DNA of 64,000 nt from Coenobita brevimanus (taxonomy: Eukaryota; Arthropoda; Malacostraca; Decapoda; Coenobitidae): positions 32,850,309 through 32,914,308 of the forward strand of contig CM064653.1 in the NCBI GenBank assembly GCA_032717465.1. The letters are read 5' to 3'. This document shows positions 33,682 to 44,640 of the stretch, one piece after another; the first letter of the stretch is position 1; each line of letters begins with the position of its first letter. The position numbers and the translations under genes were made by a program. Below the pieces are notes generated by a model, which was not told the DNA's origin, did no database searches, and was given only the letters and a program-made list of their open reading frames with translations.

Positions 33682-34008
33682 GTAGTGCTGCCTACTTCTT
33701 CCTTAGCCTTTATCATTCTTTTTCTGTGCCTGCCCTTCTCTCTTCCTGTTTCTCCCAACTTTCCTGTCACTTCTTATTGCTTTTCTTTCATTTACAGGTG
33801 GCTTTACATTGAGTGACAAGCCAAATGGTTTCCTGTAAGCCAAGAAACCACTTGCAACGCAGGGTGGTAACCATATAACCAAACCATACGTGCTCCCTAC
33901 GTGTCAACAAGTGGGTTGGTGGAGGGTTAGTGCCCCTCCTCGTCAAACAAATAACTCAAAGTCATATGGCCACCCCTTACGGGATTGTGGCGTCTGGCAT
34001 TAGATAGA
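33682..34008 (+). mobile_element. SINE-B (hairpin head, RTE-derived body and tail)
   Basis: On the plus strand: GTAGTGCTGCCTACTTCTTC, a pyrimidine-rich stretch, TTTACATTGAGTGACAAGCC, hairpin AAATGGTTTCCTGTAAGCC, GGGTGGTAACCATATAACCA. It then carries ACGTGTCAACAAGTGGGTTG, GTGGAGGGTTAGTGCCCCTC, GGCCACCCCTTACGGGATTG, GGCGTCTGGC and a (TAGA)n tail. Flanked by ttgat at 33677-33681 and 34009-34013. It lies in LINE-A in the opposite orientation. The back half equals the body of the 5S SINE and of the RTE LINE ends. Confidence 0.85.
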
Positions 34009-34013
34009 TTGAT

Positions 34014-34665
34014 TTATAATATTTACTTCGTTATTATCATTACTGTCACCACCAGCTACCTCTTTAAAATGCTCATAAAATTCATTTAATGTAATGGGGA
34101 TCTGGCAACTTATTTTCTTATTATTTAGAATTTTCCAGTATGCTTTAAGATCATCACACCTGTATTTTCTATGTTCCTTAATTAAATTACCCCTCTCCTT
34201 GCTTTTCACCCTTTTTAGGTTCATTTTATATCTTCTGCTTTTCTCAGTCATGCAGTTAAAGTTTACATTATTCCTAAGCAAATGATATCTCTGTCTAGCT
34301 TTGTGGTATTCCTTCCTAGATTTCGAGCATTGTTTGTCATATCGTTCTAAGGTGGCATTATTGGTCTTTTTAATGTATGTTCTTCTCTTATGTTGTGGAA
34401 AAGTTACAAGTGCAGGCTTAATCAATATTTGCATTAAATCCTGGTTAATATCATCTATGGGCAGTTCATCCAATTTTTCAATCAACTCATTTACCTTGCC
34501 TTCATCTATATTCCTTACATATGCACACTTTTTCTCAGTATTCCACTTACCTGGCCTTACACTTGTTTGTCCTACCTCTTGGACCTCTTTGTTTACAGTG
34601 GGCACAGTACTTTGTCCCTTAAATTTCATCCTTGTTTGTAATCCACAATGCACATCAGATAACAA
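34014..34665 (-). pseudogene. LINE-A pre-RT linker
   Basis: A Lys/Arg-rich frame of about 217 genuine residues (RTYIKKTNNATLERYDKQCS, ARQRYHLLRNN, AYWKILNNKK, LNEFYEHFKEVAGG), typical of the stretch between LINE endonuclease and RT. The final residues (NQSI-stop) come from the SINE-B tail, so the SINE insertion truncated this frame. Confidence 0.75.
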
Positions 34666-34684
34666 TGGATCATAATCAAGTACT

Positions 34685-35524
34685 CTAAAAACTACTACTA
34701 CTCTGCATAATCACTGGTGAACCTAAAAAGTAATCAGTGGTTGTATTATGTATGGTTGTAGGTTTACCAATGCCACAGTTCTCCCCCATCCTTCCATTAA
34801 ATATAAACACTTGGTGATTTTTACAAATTTCCACCAATTTTCTCCCATATGAATTCCTGTCTGGAGTTAAATCTTGGTTTGTCCCATTCTCAGTTATACC
34901 ATAATCAATTAAACTTACATAAGGCACCTCAGCAGACGCAACATCATCATCACCAACATTATAAGGAACATCAGGCATAGTGAGAGTGTGAGCATTAAAA
35001 TCGCCACCAAGTACATGCACATAATCTTAGTATAAGTTAGCAAAAAATCATCCAGTTCATCAAAATGCTCCTCTTTACCACACTTTGAGTGTGAGGGGGG
35101 GATTATAAACACAACTTATTACCAATTCCCTACCTTAATTTACACTCCCTCTGTCAACTTTAATTGAAAGTAAGGAATCATAATTTGTACTTATGTGCCT
35201 CCATTTAAAGCTAACATTCTTCTTGATGGCAATGAGTAGACCACCAGACTTATACCTGTTTAATTTGCTTCTGTTGTTAAATACAATATCAAAACCAATG
35301 TTTTCCATATTCTGCTTTACATTAATCATGTCAGTATCATCACATTTTGTTTCACATAAGCAAATGATATCATAACTTCTAATATGGTTAACCAAATCCT
35401 CAGATAGAAACTTTGACTTAATACCACAAACATTGAGAGATAATACATCAAGAAAAATAAGGTTTGGAGCAGACTGTACACGGCTACTTTTGCTTACTCT
35501 AAGAGCGGTATTGTGCCTAAGCAT
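34685..35524 (-). pseudogene. LINE-A endonuclease
   Basis: The 35524-35135 frame starts the APE fold with FLDVLSLNVCGIKSKF and shows the catalytic IICLCETKCDDTDM block and GGLLIAIKKNVSFKWR. The 35020-34685 frame continues with LGGDFNAHTLTMPD (GDFN block), NQDLTPDRNSYGRKLVEICK and FNGRMGENCG. An indel between 35135 and 35040 separates the halves. Confidence 0.8.
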
Positions 35525-35559
35525 GTACTGTGCCCCAGCACTATCCTAGGCCCTTGTTA

Positions 35560-36037
35560 GGTGCTCCAGATTTAGCTTTTTCCAATCAGGAGAGGTAATT
35601 CCAACCTTTTGTAAGTCATCAGGACTGTTTATGACCACAGGTCTACCCCCACTATGCAGCCAGGCTACAATACTCCCCTCCCTTGTGGCCACATACAGTA
35701 TTTCACTGTTTCCTGCCCATTAACTATACTCATCATTTTAGCCCTTAATGAGGTCATGTCATCATTTATATACACCTTTCTACCTTTGAGCTTTTTTGTG
35801 TTACGCATTATTTCATTCTTTTTCTTTCAGTGGCAAAATCTCTCAATCACTGGCCTATCTCCCTCTCTGGGTCTCCCCACACGGTGTACAATAGTGATGT
35901 CATCCGGCTTGATTTTTACTCCAATGTTGTCAGCAAACTCGATAACCTTAGCTTCCAGCACCTCTTCATTTTCGTCGTCTTCCTTCTCCAGTCCAGAAAT
36001 ATGCAAGTTCTCCCTTCGAGAATACTGCTGTGACTTG
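35560..36037 (-). pseudogene. LINE-A ORF1 remnant (FP25K-like C-terminal domain)
   Basis: Translating the minus strand gives YSRRENLHISGLEKEDDENE, then FADNIGVKIKPDDITIVHRV, RPVIERF, and after a frame change RNTKKLKGRKVYINDDMTSL and GQETVKY. This order (YSRREN, HRxGR, VYINDDMT) is the ORF1 pattern of many animal LINEs whose C-terminal domain is annotated as Baculo_FP-like. It is cut at 36037 by a (GT)n tract, so the coiled-coil N-terminus is missing. RNA-binding chaperone in the retrotransposon particle, by family. Confidence 0.65.
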
Positions 36038-37400
36038 TGTGTGTGTGTGTGTGTGTGTGGTGTGCATGCAGTCGACCGCGTACTTGCGTCGTGCTGGAGT
36101 AGCCGTAAATATGATCCACAGAGACAAAGCAGAGCACTTCCTCTTAGAAAATTGCGAGAGTGGGTGTGGCTATCAAAGGTGTCCTTTGCCTTTTTTTTTT
36201 TCTTTTTGATACTATTTAGTTTATTTTAATCAACTTACGAAGCACTTGAAGTTGTGAAGAGGTTCATAAAGGATTAGTTTATTCTAAGGTGAACGAAAGC
36301 GTCTAAACATATCAAGAATAAAATAAAAATACGTCATCATAAAGGATGGTTGGGTAGATACATGGTATAGTCAGTAAAACAGAGGATAATGGTAACAGAA
36401 AGTGGTATTGTGCAAGTTTGCTTATTTGAAGGTAGACAGAAAATGAAAGAGATGACAGTGGTTATTTGATTATTGGTACTATCATGGAAGCAATTATATT
36501 TCTTCTCTTTGTTTTAAAATTATTTAAAAACTCGTGAAACATATCAAACGTTTCGGATGGTTAAACATTTTGGCAGTATATTCACAAGAAATTTCGTTAG
36601 ATACCCATATCTTTTACAGTGCTTGTGTTGCCGTCCATCCCCGCAGTACCCACCCACTCCTGCTGCCTGGAAGATTGTAGCAAATCTGAGACAATCTAGC
36701 TGGGAACGGTAGAGCAGAGCAGAACAGACTGTAATACACAATACAACAATATTTGCGCCCACAGGAGCAGTGGTAGACTAAACAGCATCAGTTAGCATTA
36801 TTACCACCAGCATCAGTCAGCTTCAGTATAAGCATCCACTCTTCTCTATTACTATTACCATCAGTGGCAGCATTATCGCCATCAGTATTACGGTTCATCA
36901 TATCATCACCCCCACCATCCTCTGACCATAATCTTACCATCTTCAGTACCTTGCCATCATCAGCACCATCACCATCCACCTTTCCATCATCGTCACCATC
37001 ACCACCATCCATCTTATCATATTGTCATCATCGCCATCCATCTTATCATATCGTCACCATCACATACACTTCAAGCACTTGATCCAACTGTCACCTCTTT
37101 TTATCATATAATCTCCCCTTTTCAAAAAAACATTATTTTTTTCAGAATCCACCCCATTTCGTTCACATTTTCCCCTTCTCCGTTAACGTCGTGTCATCAT
37201 AAGCAGTCTCGTCCTTTCGTCCATCACCCTGTTGTTATCGTAGGCAACCTTATTTTATCGAAAAACAATCATTTTTGACCAACGCTTTCTTCCCATCAAG
37301 TAACCTTCTCTTTTCGTGTAACTTCCCCACGCCAGTGAACCTCCTGAAATCGAAATTACTAAGTTGTTCTCCCTGACACACATCATGCCCAGCAGGTGGA
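36038..37400. other. Unassigned stretch, repeats and low complexity
   Basis: No gene recognised. (GT)n at 36039-36059. CAGTCGACCGCGTACTTGCG...AGTAGCCGTAAATATGA (36069-36111) resembles 28057-28098. A relative of the 27.6-kb minisatellite lies at 36345-36480. CAT/CAC-rich low complexity at 36785-37080 gives Ser/Pro and Asp-rich shadow frames. Confidence 0.6.
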
Positions 37401-37560
37401 AGGCGTGGCGCAGTGGGTTGAGTCACTGAATGGCAGTGTTATGGGTTTGACTTGGAATCTCATCTGGTGAAGGGATCACATTAGGAATCATATAAATTCG
37501 GTATCCCAACTTCACCCTCATGCAGTAATGATTGGGGACACTATCACTTTCCTTCCTGTC
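37395..37560 (+). repeat. tRNA-derived SINE-like fragment
   Basis: GGCGTGGCGCAGTGGGTTGA carries a good Pol III A-box (TGGCGCAGTGGG). About 35 bases later GGGTTTGACTTGG resembles a B-box. The spacing fits a tRNA-derived head. The 3' part (ATTCGGTATCCCAACTTCAC...) is unassigned. Confidence 0.55.
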
Positions 37561-37656
37561 ACACCCCTATAGTCTCCTCATTACACACAGATGATAGGCT
37601 ATTTACATCAGACCAACGTCAGGTATTTATTAGTCACAATGTTGACGGTACATATA

Positions 37657-37757
<101 letters not shown>

Positions 37758-37840
37758 AGTGACCCACATACAGTATATAACGAACGTAAGAACACCAAGG
37801 CAGTAAGTAATCAACTAAAGCAATGATAAAAATCAGATCA

Positions 37841-37882
37841 CACACACACACACACACACACACACAACACGCGCGCGCGCAC
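37841..37882. repeat. (CA)n(CG)n tract at left border of duplication copy 1
   Basis: CA array to about 37866, then CGCGCGCGC. A matching (CA)n followed by AACGCGTTAGCGCATACTTG begins the second copy at 51.78 kb, so this tract marks the left limit of detectable duplication. Confidence 0.75.
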
Positions 37883-37949
37883 ATACTTGTTCTTTTTCTC
37901 AATTTCACCTGGGATTACAAACACTATGTGCCAAGAAAAATAATCATTC

Positions 37950-38357
37950 CATCCTCTTCTGTCTTTCTTTCCTTCATTCTTTCCTCGTCCTTCTGCGTAC
38001 GGGTGACTTTACACTCCCTCTTCTGTCTTTCTTTCCTTCATTCTTTCCCCATCCTTCTGCCTGTGGGTAACTCTATACTGAGTGAAAAACCAATTGGTTT
38101 CCTGTACACCAGGAAAAGATTTACTCCGCTGGGTGGTAACCTTATAACCAAATTATGGTGCCAGGTGGTTTAGTGGGTAATTCTGGCGCTCCAGTAAGAT
38201 TGAGCCGGTGAAAGTTTATATCCAAGGGGTAGTTGGGGTTTATTACTCATGTAATGCCACTCAGGGATGATTGAGGCTGGTCACTCATATTAAATGTCAG
38301 GACCAACTTTTCTAGCCCCGGGCTCCTACGCTCCTCATAGGGCAACGTAGGATTGAA
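37950..38357 (+). mobile_element. SINE-T, plus-strand copy
   Basis: Two direct ~57-bp units (CTTCTGTCTTTCTTTCCTTC...), then TAACTCTATACTGAGTGA, the hairpin head (CAATTGGTTTCCTGTACACC), GGGTGGTAACCTTATAACCA, the A-box stretch GGTGGTTTAGTGGGTAATTC, a degenerate B-box GTTTATATCC, GGGATGATTGAGGCTGGTCA, and the tail GGGCAACGTAGGATTGAATC. It has the same module order as 13090-13590 (minus). It is absent from the second copy of the duplication, so it probably inserted after duplication. Confidence 0.75.
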
Positions 38358-38359
38358 TC

Positions 38360-38379
38360 ATATATATATTATATATATT

Positions 38380-38454
<75 letters not shown>

Positions 38455-38456
38455 AA
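38360..38456. repeat. (TA)n array
   Basis: TA array with a few TTA interruptions, adjoining the SINE-T tail. Confidence 0.95.
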
Positions 38457-39169
38457 CGATGGGCTGAAGTAGGACCCAGTAACCAAGAAGCACCCAAGCA
38501 GCATAACCACAAACCATCATGCCTACCAAAATGAGCCACACAGTCATTCACACACCTGAAGTCCCGATTCCAAATAACTAGTAAAGTGATCTTTGTGAGC
38601 GCGTGACGAGCGAGCTAGCGTTTCTTCATACACCTATCATCATAATTTTATCTCGGTGTAAACTTTCAACATTTCTGGTGAGGTAACTGAACAGTAACGG
38701 ACGAATAAATGAGAAAAAATATTTACTTTTCTCACGTTTTCTCTCTCTCACGCACCCTTGCTGATTTCACCCCAGTAAACATAGGGAAAGGGTTCATGTA
38801 CAATTATCACCGTAATATCCGATATTTAACTGTTAGAATTCATGCAAGAAAACATAGTGTTACAACGGGAAAGTTTTCAAATACATTTCACAGTGGAGCA
38901 TGTCAGTTTGAAGCTCTCGGTACATTCCCTTGGAAAGCTGGGATTCCAAGGGGATTCTTTGGCCTCATGAGTAAATATATAGCTACAAGCAATATTCATT
39001 GATTGAATCTATAACCTGCTGAAACAATCTCTTCTCTATCTCACATAGTAGAAAATTTATTAGCCTCTGAAACCCATCGTGGTCAGGCCGTGTTGTTCTG
39101 GGCAGTGCCGGGCAGCTCATTGCTTAGCTGAATGTAAACATCGCTTAGCTCGCTCGCTCGTAACAAAAC

Positions 39170-39180
<11 letters not shown>
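38457..39180. repeat. Segmental duplication, left block, copy 1
   Basis: From GATGGGCTGAAGTAGGACCC to TAACAAAACCCTGTCTCTCT this is a close match to 52127-52863 in the same orientation. No coding sequence recognised; the open frames differ between copies by indels. Confidence 0.9.
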
Positions 39181-39716
<536 letters not shown>

Positions 39717-39722
<6 letters not shown>

Positions 39723-40285
39723 CAATGGAGGAAGGAAAAACAAATGAAAAAAAAATCCATACACCAGATTACTGGAGTCCTCTGTTCATAAAATATCTGT
39801 AACAGTTAGACTTGAACAGCTGTGGGTTGAAATTTGGAGGGAAATAACTCTGGGGAAGCGAGTTCCAGAGAGATACAGTTCGGGGAATGAAAGAATTCTG
39901 ATAGGCAGAAGTTCTGCAATATGGCTGAGTGACGTTCCAGTCATGAGCGCTACCAGATGCCTGAGTAGCACGAGGGAAGGCATGGAGAGGTGGCACCATG
40001 GACGCAACTTCGTCTGAGCATTTGCCCCCAAAAATATCTGTAATATAATGCAAGGGAGGCAATATTCCTTCTTACTTGCAGGGGAGGTAGTTTATTTGTA
40101 ATGGCAGGGTTGTTAATAATTCTTACAGCTTTGTTCTGAATTTTATCTAGTTGTTTTAATGCAACCTCTCCACATCCATTCCACAAGGATGAGCTACAGT
40201 ATATTCAAGCTGAGAGCGCACATGACTCTTATAATTTATAGGTAACTGCTCATCAGCTAAGAAGTCACTGACTCTGTACAATAAT
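39717..40285 (-). mobile_element. LINE-C 3' fragment
   Basis: The minus strand encodes the pol C-terminus: LDKIQNKAVRIINNPAITNK, VRRNIASLALYYRYFWG and, after a frame change, SVSLWNSLP-type PRTVSLWNSLPQSYFPPNFN ... YRYFMNRG-stop. It matches the end of the plus-strand copy at 57.9-58.3 kb. 5'-truncated near 40285. Confidence 0.85.
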
Positions 40286-40503
40286 CCAAGTTTCTTTGAG
40301 AATTCTCAAAGAATATATATGTATGGGGGTAAGGGGGTTTTCAAAAATACTCCCCCAGTATCCCTGCTTGTCATATGAGGTGACTAAAAGGGTTGGCGGA
40401 GGGTTAATGCCCCTCCCCGGAAAACAGCTAACTAAAAAGACAAACAAGAAGCTTCGGACAAGGACTGACCAAAAGATGACGACCAAGGACCGGACAAAGG
40501 ACA

Positions 40504-42140
40504 TGGTGTGGATCACGACATGGAATGTAAACAGTGCGAACGATGAGGTGAAAGAGAGGTATATTGTCCAGGTGCTTGAGGGTGCGAAAGTGGATGTATG
40601 TGGAGTAACTGAAACTAAATGGGGAGGAGAGAGTGTGAGAGAATGGAAGTATGGATGGGGTATATGTGCAGAAGTAGGTGAGAATGAGAGGGCAAAGGAA
40701 GGAGTGTGTATTGTTGTGAGTAAAAGATGGAAGAAGAGCATAAGAGTGTAAGAATTAGTTGGCTCAAGGATTGTGTGGGTAAGTTTGAAAGTTGGAATAC
40801 AAATGTGTGTGATTGTGTGTGTGTATGCGCCAACGCAAGATCGTGCAAGGAGAATGAGAGAAGAGTTCTGGACAAATGTGGAAGTGTGCATGGAAAAGTT
40901 TGGAAGGAATGAGAGAGTGTTTTTGATCGGTGATATGAATGGTAAAGTAGGGAATGTGAAGGTGGATGGAATAGTTGGTGAGTGGGGTGTGGCTGCTGAG
41001 ATAGAATGGCAGTGTGTTAGTGAACACTTGTACCGGGAGGGGGTTGGTGATAGCCCATACCCTCTTCAGGCACAACATGATCCACAGGTATACATGACGA
41101 GTGATGAGAAGAGTGGGTGGTGAACTGAATGAAAGGAAGGCAGTGACTGATTATGTGTGTGTGGATGAAAGGATGCGAAGATGTGTAATGGATGCAAGAG
41201 CTTATAGAGGCTGGGGGAGTGGTCTTTCTGACCACTGCTTGATGGTGGCCAGAATCAATTTCCAAGTAAGATAGAGAAATAGGAGAAGGGAAGGACGGAA
41301 GAAGGAGTAATTGCAAAGAGAGTGGTAAAGTTACAAAAGGATGAGAAAAAGACAGATTATAGGAGAGAAGTGGAGGAACGATTGAGTAAATATGAAGTGG
41401 AGCAGATGGGGGACGTGGAAGGTGTGTGCAAGATATTCACAGAAGAAATATGTACAACATGTGATGTGTGTGGGGTGAAGAGAAGACAGAAGGGGGTGCA
41501 AGGAACAGCATGGTGGAATGAAGAGGTGAGACAGGCTGTGGCACAAAAGAAGAAAGCATACAATGAATGGATGAGAAATATGGGCGTGGAAGAAGTTGAG
41601 AGTCGGAAGTTAAATGTAGAAAGGAAGAGAGAGGTGAAAAGATTAGTAAGAGAGAGTAAGAAGAGAGTGGATGAGGAATTCGGAAGGAATTTGAGTGTAA
41701 AGTGGAGGGACTGTAAGAAAATGTTCTGGAAAAAGGTGAAGAGAGTAAGACAGGGTGGCAGTGAGGTTAGCAGGGGAGTGAAAGATAAAAATGGTAGCTT
41801 ACTAGTGGAGAAGGGAGAAAAAGTGAGCAGATGGAGAGAACACTATAAGGAATTGTTGAACATAAAGAAGGGAAGTAATGCGAGTATAAGTGGCTGGGGA
41901 ATGGCTGGGAGAATGCGAGTATAAGTGGCTGGGGAATGGCTGGGAGAAGGAGGGAGGTGAGAAGACAGGAAGAAATCAGTAGGATAGAAGTTGTGGAAGC
42001 AATGAAGAAAGTCAATTGAGGGAAAGCCCCAGTAATTGATGGAGTGTGTGGTGAAATGCTGAAGCATGGGGGAGAGATAGTAGTAGAATGAATGTGGAAG
42101 ATGTGCAGATTGGCCTGGAAGGAAGGTAGAGTCCCGGAGG
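40504..42140 (+). pseudogene. RTE-like LINE endonuclease and pre-RT region (40 kb copy)
   Basis: Starts MVWITTWNVNSANDEVKERY, an APE-type start, with VDVCGVTETKWGGES (catalytic Glu block). A frame change near 40750 leads to VSLKVGIQMCVIVCVYAPTQ, FLIGDMNGKVGNVKVDGIVG. Another near 41080 precedes DYVCVDERMRRCVMDARAYR and SGLSDHCLMV (SDH block). 41322-41924 gives WWNEEVRQAVAQKKKAYNE and WRDCKKMFWKKVKRVRQGG. Broken by at least four indels and by the internal 35-bp duplication. Confidence 0.85.
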
Positions 42141-42141
42141 A

Positions 42142-43448
42142 TTGGAAGTCAGGTACTGTATATTTATTCCCTTGTACAAAGGAAAAGGGGAAAAAGAAGT
42201 GTGTGGTAATCATAGGGGCATTTGTCTTCTTAGTGTAATAGGAAAAGTTGGAGAAGAACAGGGGGAATTTAGGAAGGGAAGATGTTGTGTAGATCAGGTA
42301 TTCATTCTTAGATCTTTAGTGGAAACGTTTCTAGAGAAGGGAAAAAATTACATGCGGCCTTCATGGATTTGGAGAAAGCATATGACAGGGTGGATAGACA
42401 AGGATTGTGGAAAGTATTAAGATTATATGGAGTAGATGGGAAGTTATTGAATGCTGTGAAGAGTATGTATGATGGCGCTAAGGCTGCAGTGCATGTGGAT
42501 GGTAAACTGAGTGAATTTTTCTCTTTGAAGGTTGGGTTGAAACAGGGATGTGTCATGTCTTCATGGTTGTTCAATCTGTACATGGATGGGGTAATAAAAG
42601 AGATACAAGGTTGGACAGTGGATGTTGGAGTGGCCCTAGTGAGAGAAGGTAGTGTTTGGAAACTCCCTGTACTGTTGTTTGCAGATGATACTGTGTTGTT
42701 AAGTGAAGACGAAGGAGAGCTGGAAAGTTTGGTGGATGAGTTTGGGAATGTGTGTAAGAAACGGAATCTAAAGGTGAATGAAGGGACGAGTAAAGTGATG
42801 GCCTTTGAGAGGTGAAGTCAGTGAATGTACAGTGAGGTTGGGGTAATGGAAAATGTGAGTACGTTTAAGTACTTGGGTAGTGTGATGAGTAAGGATGGAA
42901 GTTTGGAGGGGGAAGTGCTTGAAAGGGTAAAACAAGGAAGAAAGGTTGCTGGTTCCTTGAAAGCAGTGATAAGAAACAGGGAAGTGAGCATGGAAGTGAA
43001 AAAGTTACTACATGACAGTATTGTGATACCAACTCTAACGTATGGAAGTGAAGCTTGGACGTTGTTGGAAGGACACAAGTCAAGAGTGAGAGCAGCGGAA
43101 ATGAGTTACTTAAGAGGAGCCTGTGGAGTCACATGGAGAGACAGGCTGACAAATGAGGATATAAAGGAGCATTGTGGTGTGGATGTGGATGTTGTAGGAA
43201 GCGTTATGAGGAACACACTGAGGTAGTTTGGCCATGTGGAGAGGATGGAGGGTGAGAGACTGACGAGGAGAGTGTATGTGAGTGAGGTGAAGAGGGGAAG
43301 AAGGAGAGGGAGGCTGAGGATGGGATGGAGGGATGGAGTAGAGAGATATATGAGAGAGGGGTGTGTGAGTTGGGAGCAGGGCAGTGAAATGGCGGGGGAC
43401 AAGGCGACGTGGAGGCGATGTGTTTGTAGCCACCCTGTACGGGATTGA
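42142..43448 (+). pseudogene. RTE-like LINE RT and C-terminus (40 kb copy)
   Basis: Blocks in order: GNHRGICLLSVIGKVGEEQG, FRKGRCCVDQVFILR (42142-42360), motif A MDLEKAYDRVDRQGLWKV, motif B GLKQGCVMSSWLFNLYMDG, motif C LFADDTVLLSEDEG (42363-42815), FKYLGSVMSKDGS and LTYGSEAWTLLEGHKSR (42825-43226), then FGHVERMEGERLTRRVYVSE and RGRLRMGWRDGVERYMRE to CSHPVRD-stop (43448). Two short deletions and one stop (ACACTGAGGTAG at about 43216-43227) break it. Confidence 0.9.
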
Positions 43449-43460
43449 GACGTTTGGCAA

Positions 43461-43466
<6 letters not shown>

Positions 43467-43541
<75 letters not shown>
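43467..43541. repeat. (TA)n array at left border of main duplicated block
   Basis: A pure TA array of about 75 bases after the RTE tail. Duplicated sequence shared with 55.67 kb begins immediately after it. Confidence 0.95.
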
Positions 43542-43544
<3 letters not shown>

Positions 43545-44640
43545 GTGGCAGGGAAGGCAGTGCTCAGGCATGCGGAACACGTGTCTGAACCTTTTGAGCC
43601 GTTTTTTAGCCAGCATGGATCTTGTGTTGGTTGACTTTGCCCAGTGATGCATTTGTGAGTGAGGAACTTTATCCTCCCTTGTGAACCCTACCATGCACTG
43701 TAAAAGGCTCAAACTGTTTGATGTGACGCTGGTTAGTAGTCCAGGATTCAGCATCGTATATGAGGGTGGAGAGGCTTACAGCTGTATAAACTGATACCTT
43801 TGTCTTGATTCTCAAGTAGGTGTTTTCAAAGACTCTGGATCTGAGATGTCCTAAGAGGCTGAGGCGTGATTGATTCGTGTAAGGACTTGTGCATCAATGT
43901 TATGTTTATCTGTGAGCACACTTCCAAGGTACAGTAAGTAAAATTCTCCACCTGTTCTACATTTTCGTCATTATCTGAAATGCAAGAGACTGCTGCGTTG
44001 TTTGTCTGTTATTTTATTTCTGTTTTATTGACTTTTATTCGGAGACCCATTGCATGGTATATGTTATAAATGATGGTGAGAGACTTGTAGGGCTTCTGGG
44101 GTATGTGCAAGGACAGCACAGTCATCAGCATATTGCAGCTGTAGGAAATGTGCTATTTGATTGTGCTTGAAGACGTCTGAGATTAAATAAATTACCATCT
44201 AGACGGAACTGGATTTTTATTCCATCATCAGTGTTCATTTGCTGGTGACTAAAAAGGGTGACTGCAGTGAGATAGATGTTGAAAATGACAGGAGCCAGAA
44301 CACATCCTTGCTTTACGCCCACATCCACATTGAAGGGTTCGGATTTGCTCCCACCTACGGACACACGAGCATTCATGTTGTCATGCACACTTTCAGAATG
44401 GTAAGAAATTAGTTTGGAACTCCAAAATTTTGAAAGAGCATTCCATAAAAGTTCTTTGTTGACAGTGGCAAATGCTCTTGCAAGATCAATGAAAGCAATA
44501 TAGAAGTCCCGGTTCGGCTCCTGGTATTTCTCTTGTATCTGTCGGGCAACAAAGATCATATCACAGGTACTTCGTTCCTTCCGAAATCCACATTATTTCT
44601 GCTATCGTCCGTCACGAGATGGGAGTGTAGTAGTGTGCAG
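43542..44640 (-). mobile_element. LINE-D fragment (copy 1 of duplication)
   Basis: Minus-strand RT of a second RTE-like family: FYIAFIDLARAFATVNKELL (motif A, degenerate), RVSVGGSKSEPFNVDVGVKQ, GCVLAPVIFNIYL (motif B) in 44559-44125. Then RLQAQSNSTF and, nearer 43560, HWAKSTNTRSMLAKKRLKRF, FRHVFRMPEHCLP. Truncated at the (TA)n array, where copy 2 continues to a C2H2-like motif. Confidence 0.85.

Larger units (their letters stand above)
28167..36037 (-). mobile_element. LINE-A, non-LTR retrotransposon split by nested insertions
   Basis: On the minus strand: ORF1 remnant (36037-35560), endonuclease (35524-34685), pre-RT (34665-34014), RT (33676-32301), C-terminal domain (to 31978), then after a 3.3-kb insertion its 3' end (28670-28167). 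That 3' end has a Cys-rich motif and an (ATTCA)n-like tail. The insertions are an RTE-like LINE (28675-31973) and SINE-B (33682-34008). The host reading continues across the RTE junction (GIEWYLEKLSKSD to RIMVTRLRTCNN). The clade is uncertain: CR1/L2/Jockey assemblage. Confidence 0.85.
40314..43466 (+). mobile_element. RTE-like LINE, longest copy with 5' leader
   Basis: Plus-strand copy. Leader 40314-40500 (GGGGGTAAGGGGGTTTTC, then GGTTGGCGGAGGGTTAATGC), endonuclease from about 40504, linker, RT, C-terminal block, and 3' end GGGATTGAGACGTTTGGC followed by an AT-rich tail that merges with a (TA)n array. The leader block at 40391-40434 matches the body of the 5S SINE and SINE-B. Many frameshifts. 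A 35-bp direct duplication lies at about 41880-41949. Confidence 0.85.

Noticed and set aside
36785..37080. Asp-rich and Ser/Pro-rich frames
   Set aside because: The region is CAT/CAC-rich low complexity; both strands are open and neither shows a domain.
37395..37480. Functional tRNA gene
   Set aside because: The A-box is good but the B-box is degenerate and I could not fold acceptor or anticodon arms; it is better read as a SINE head.
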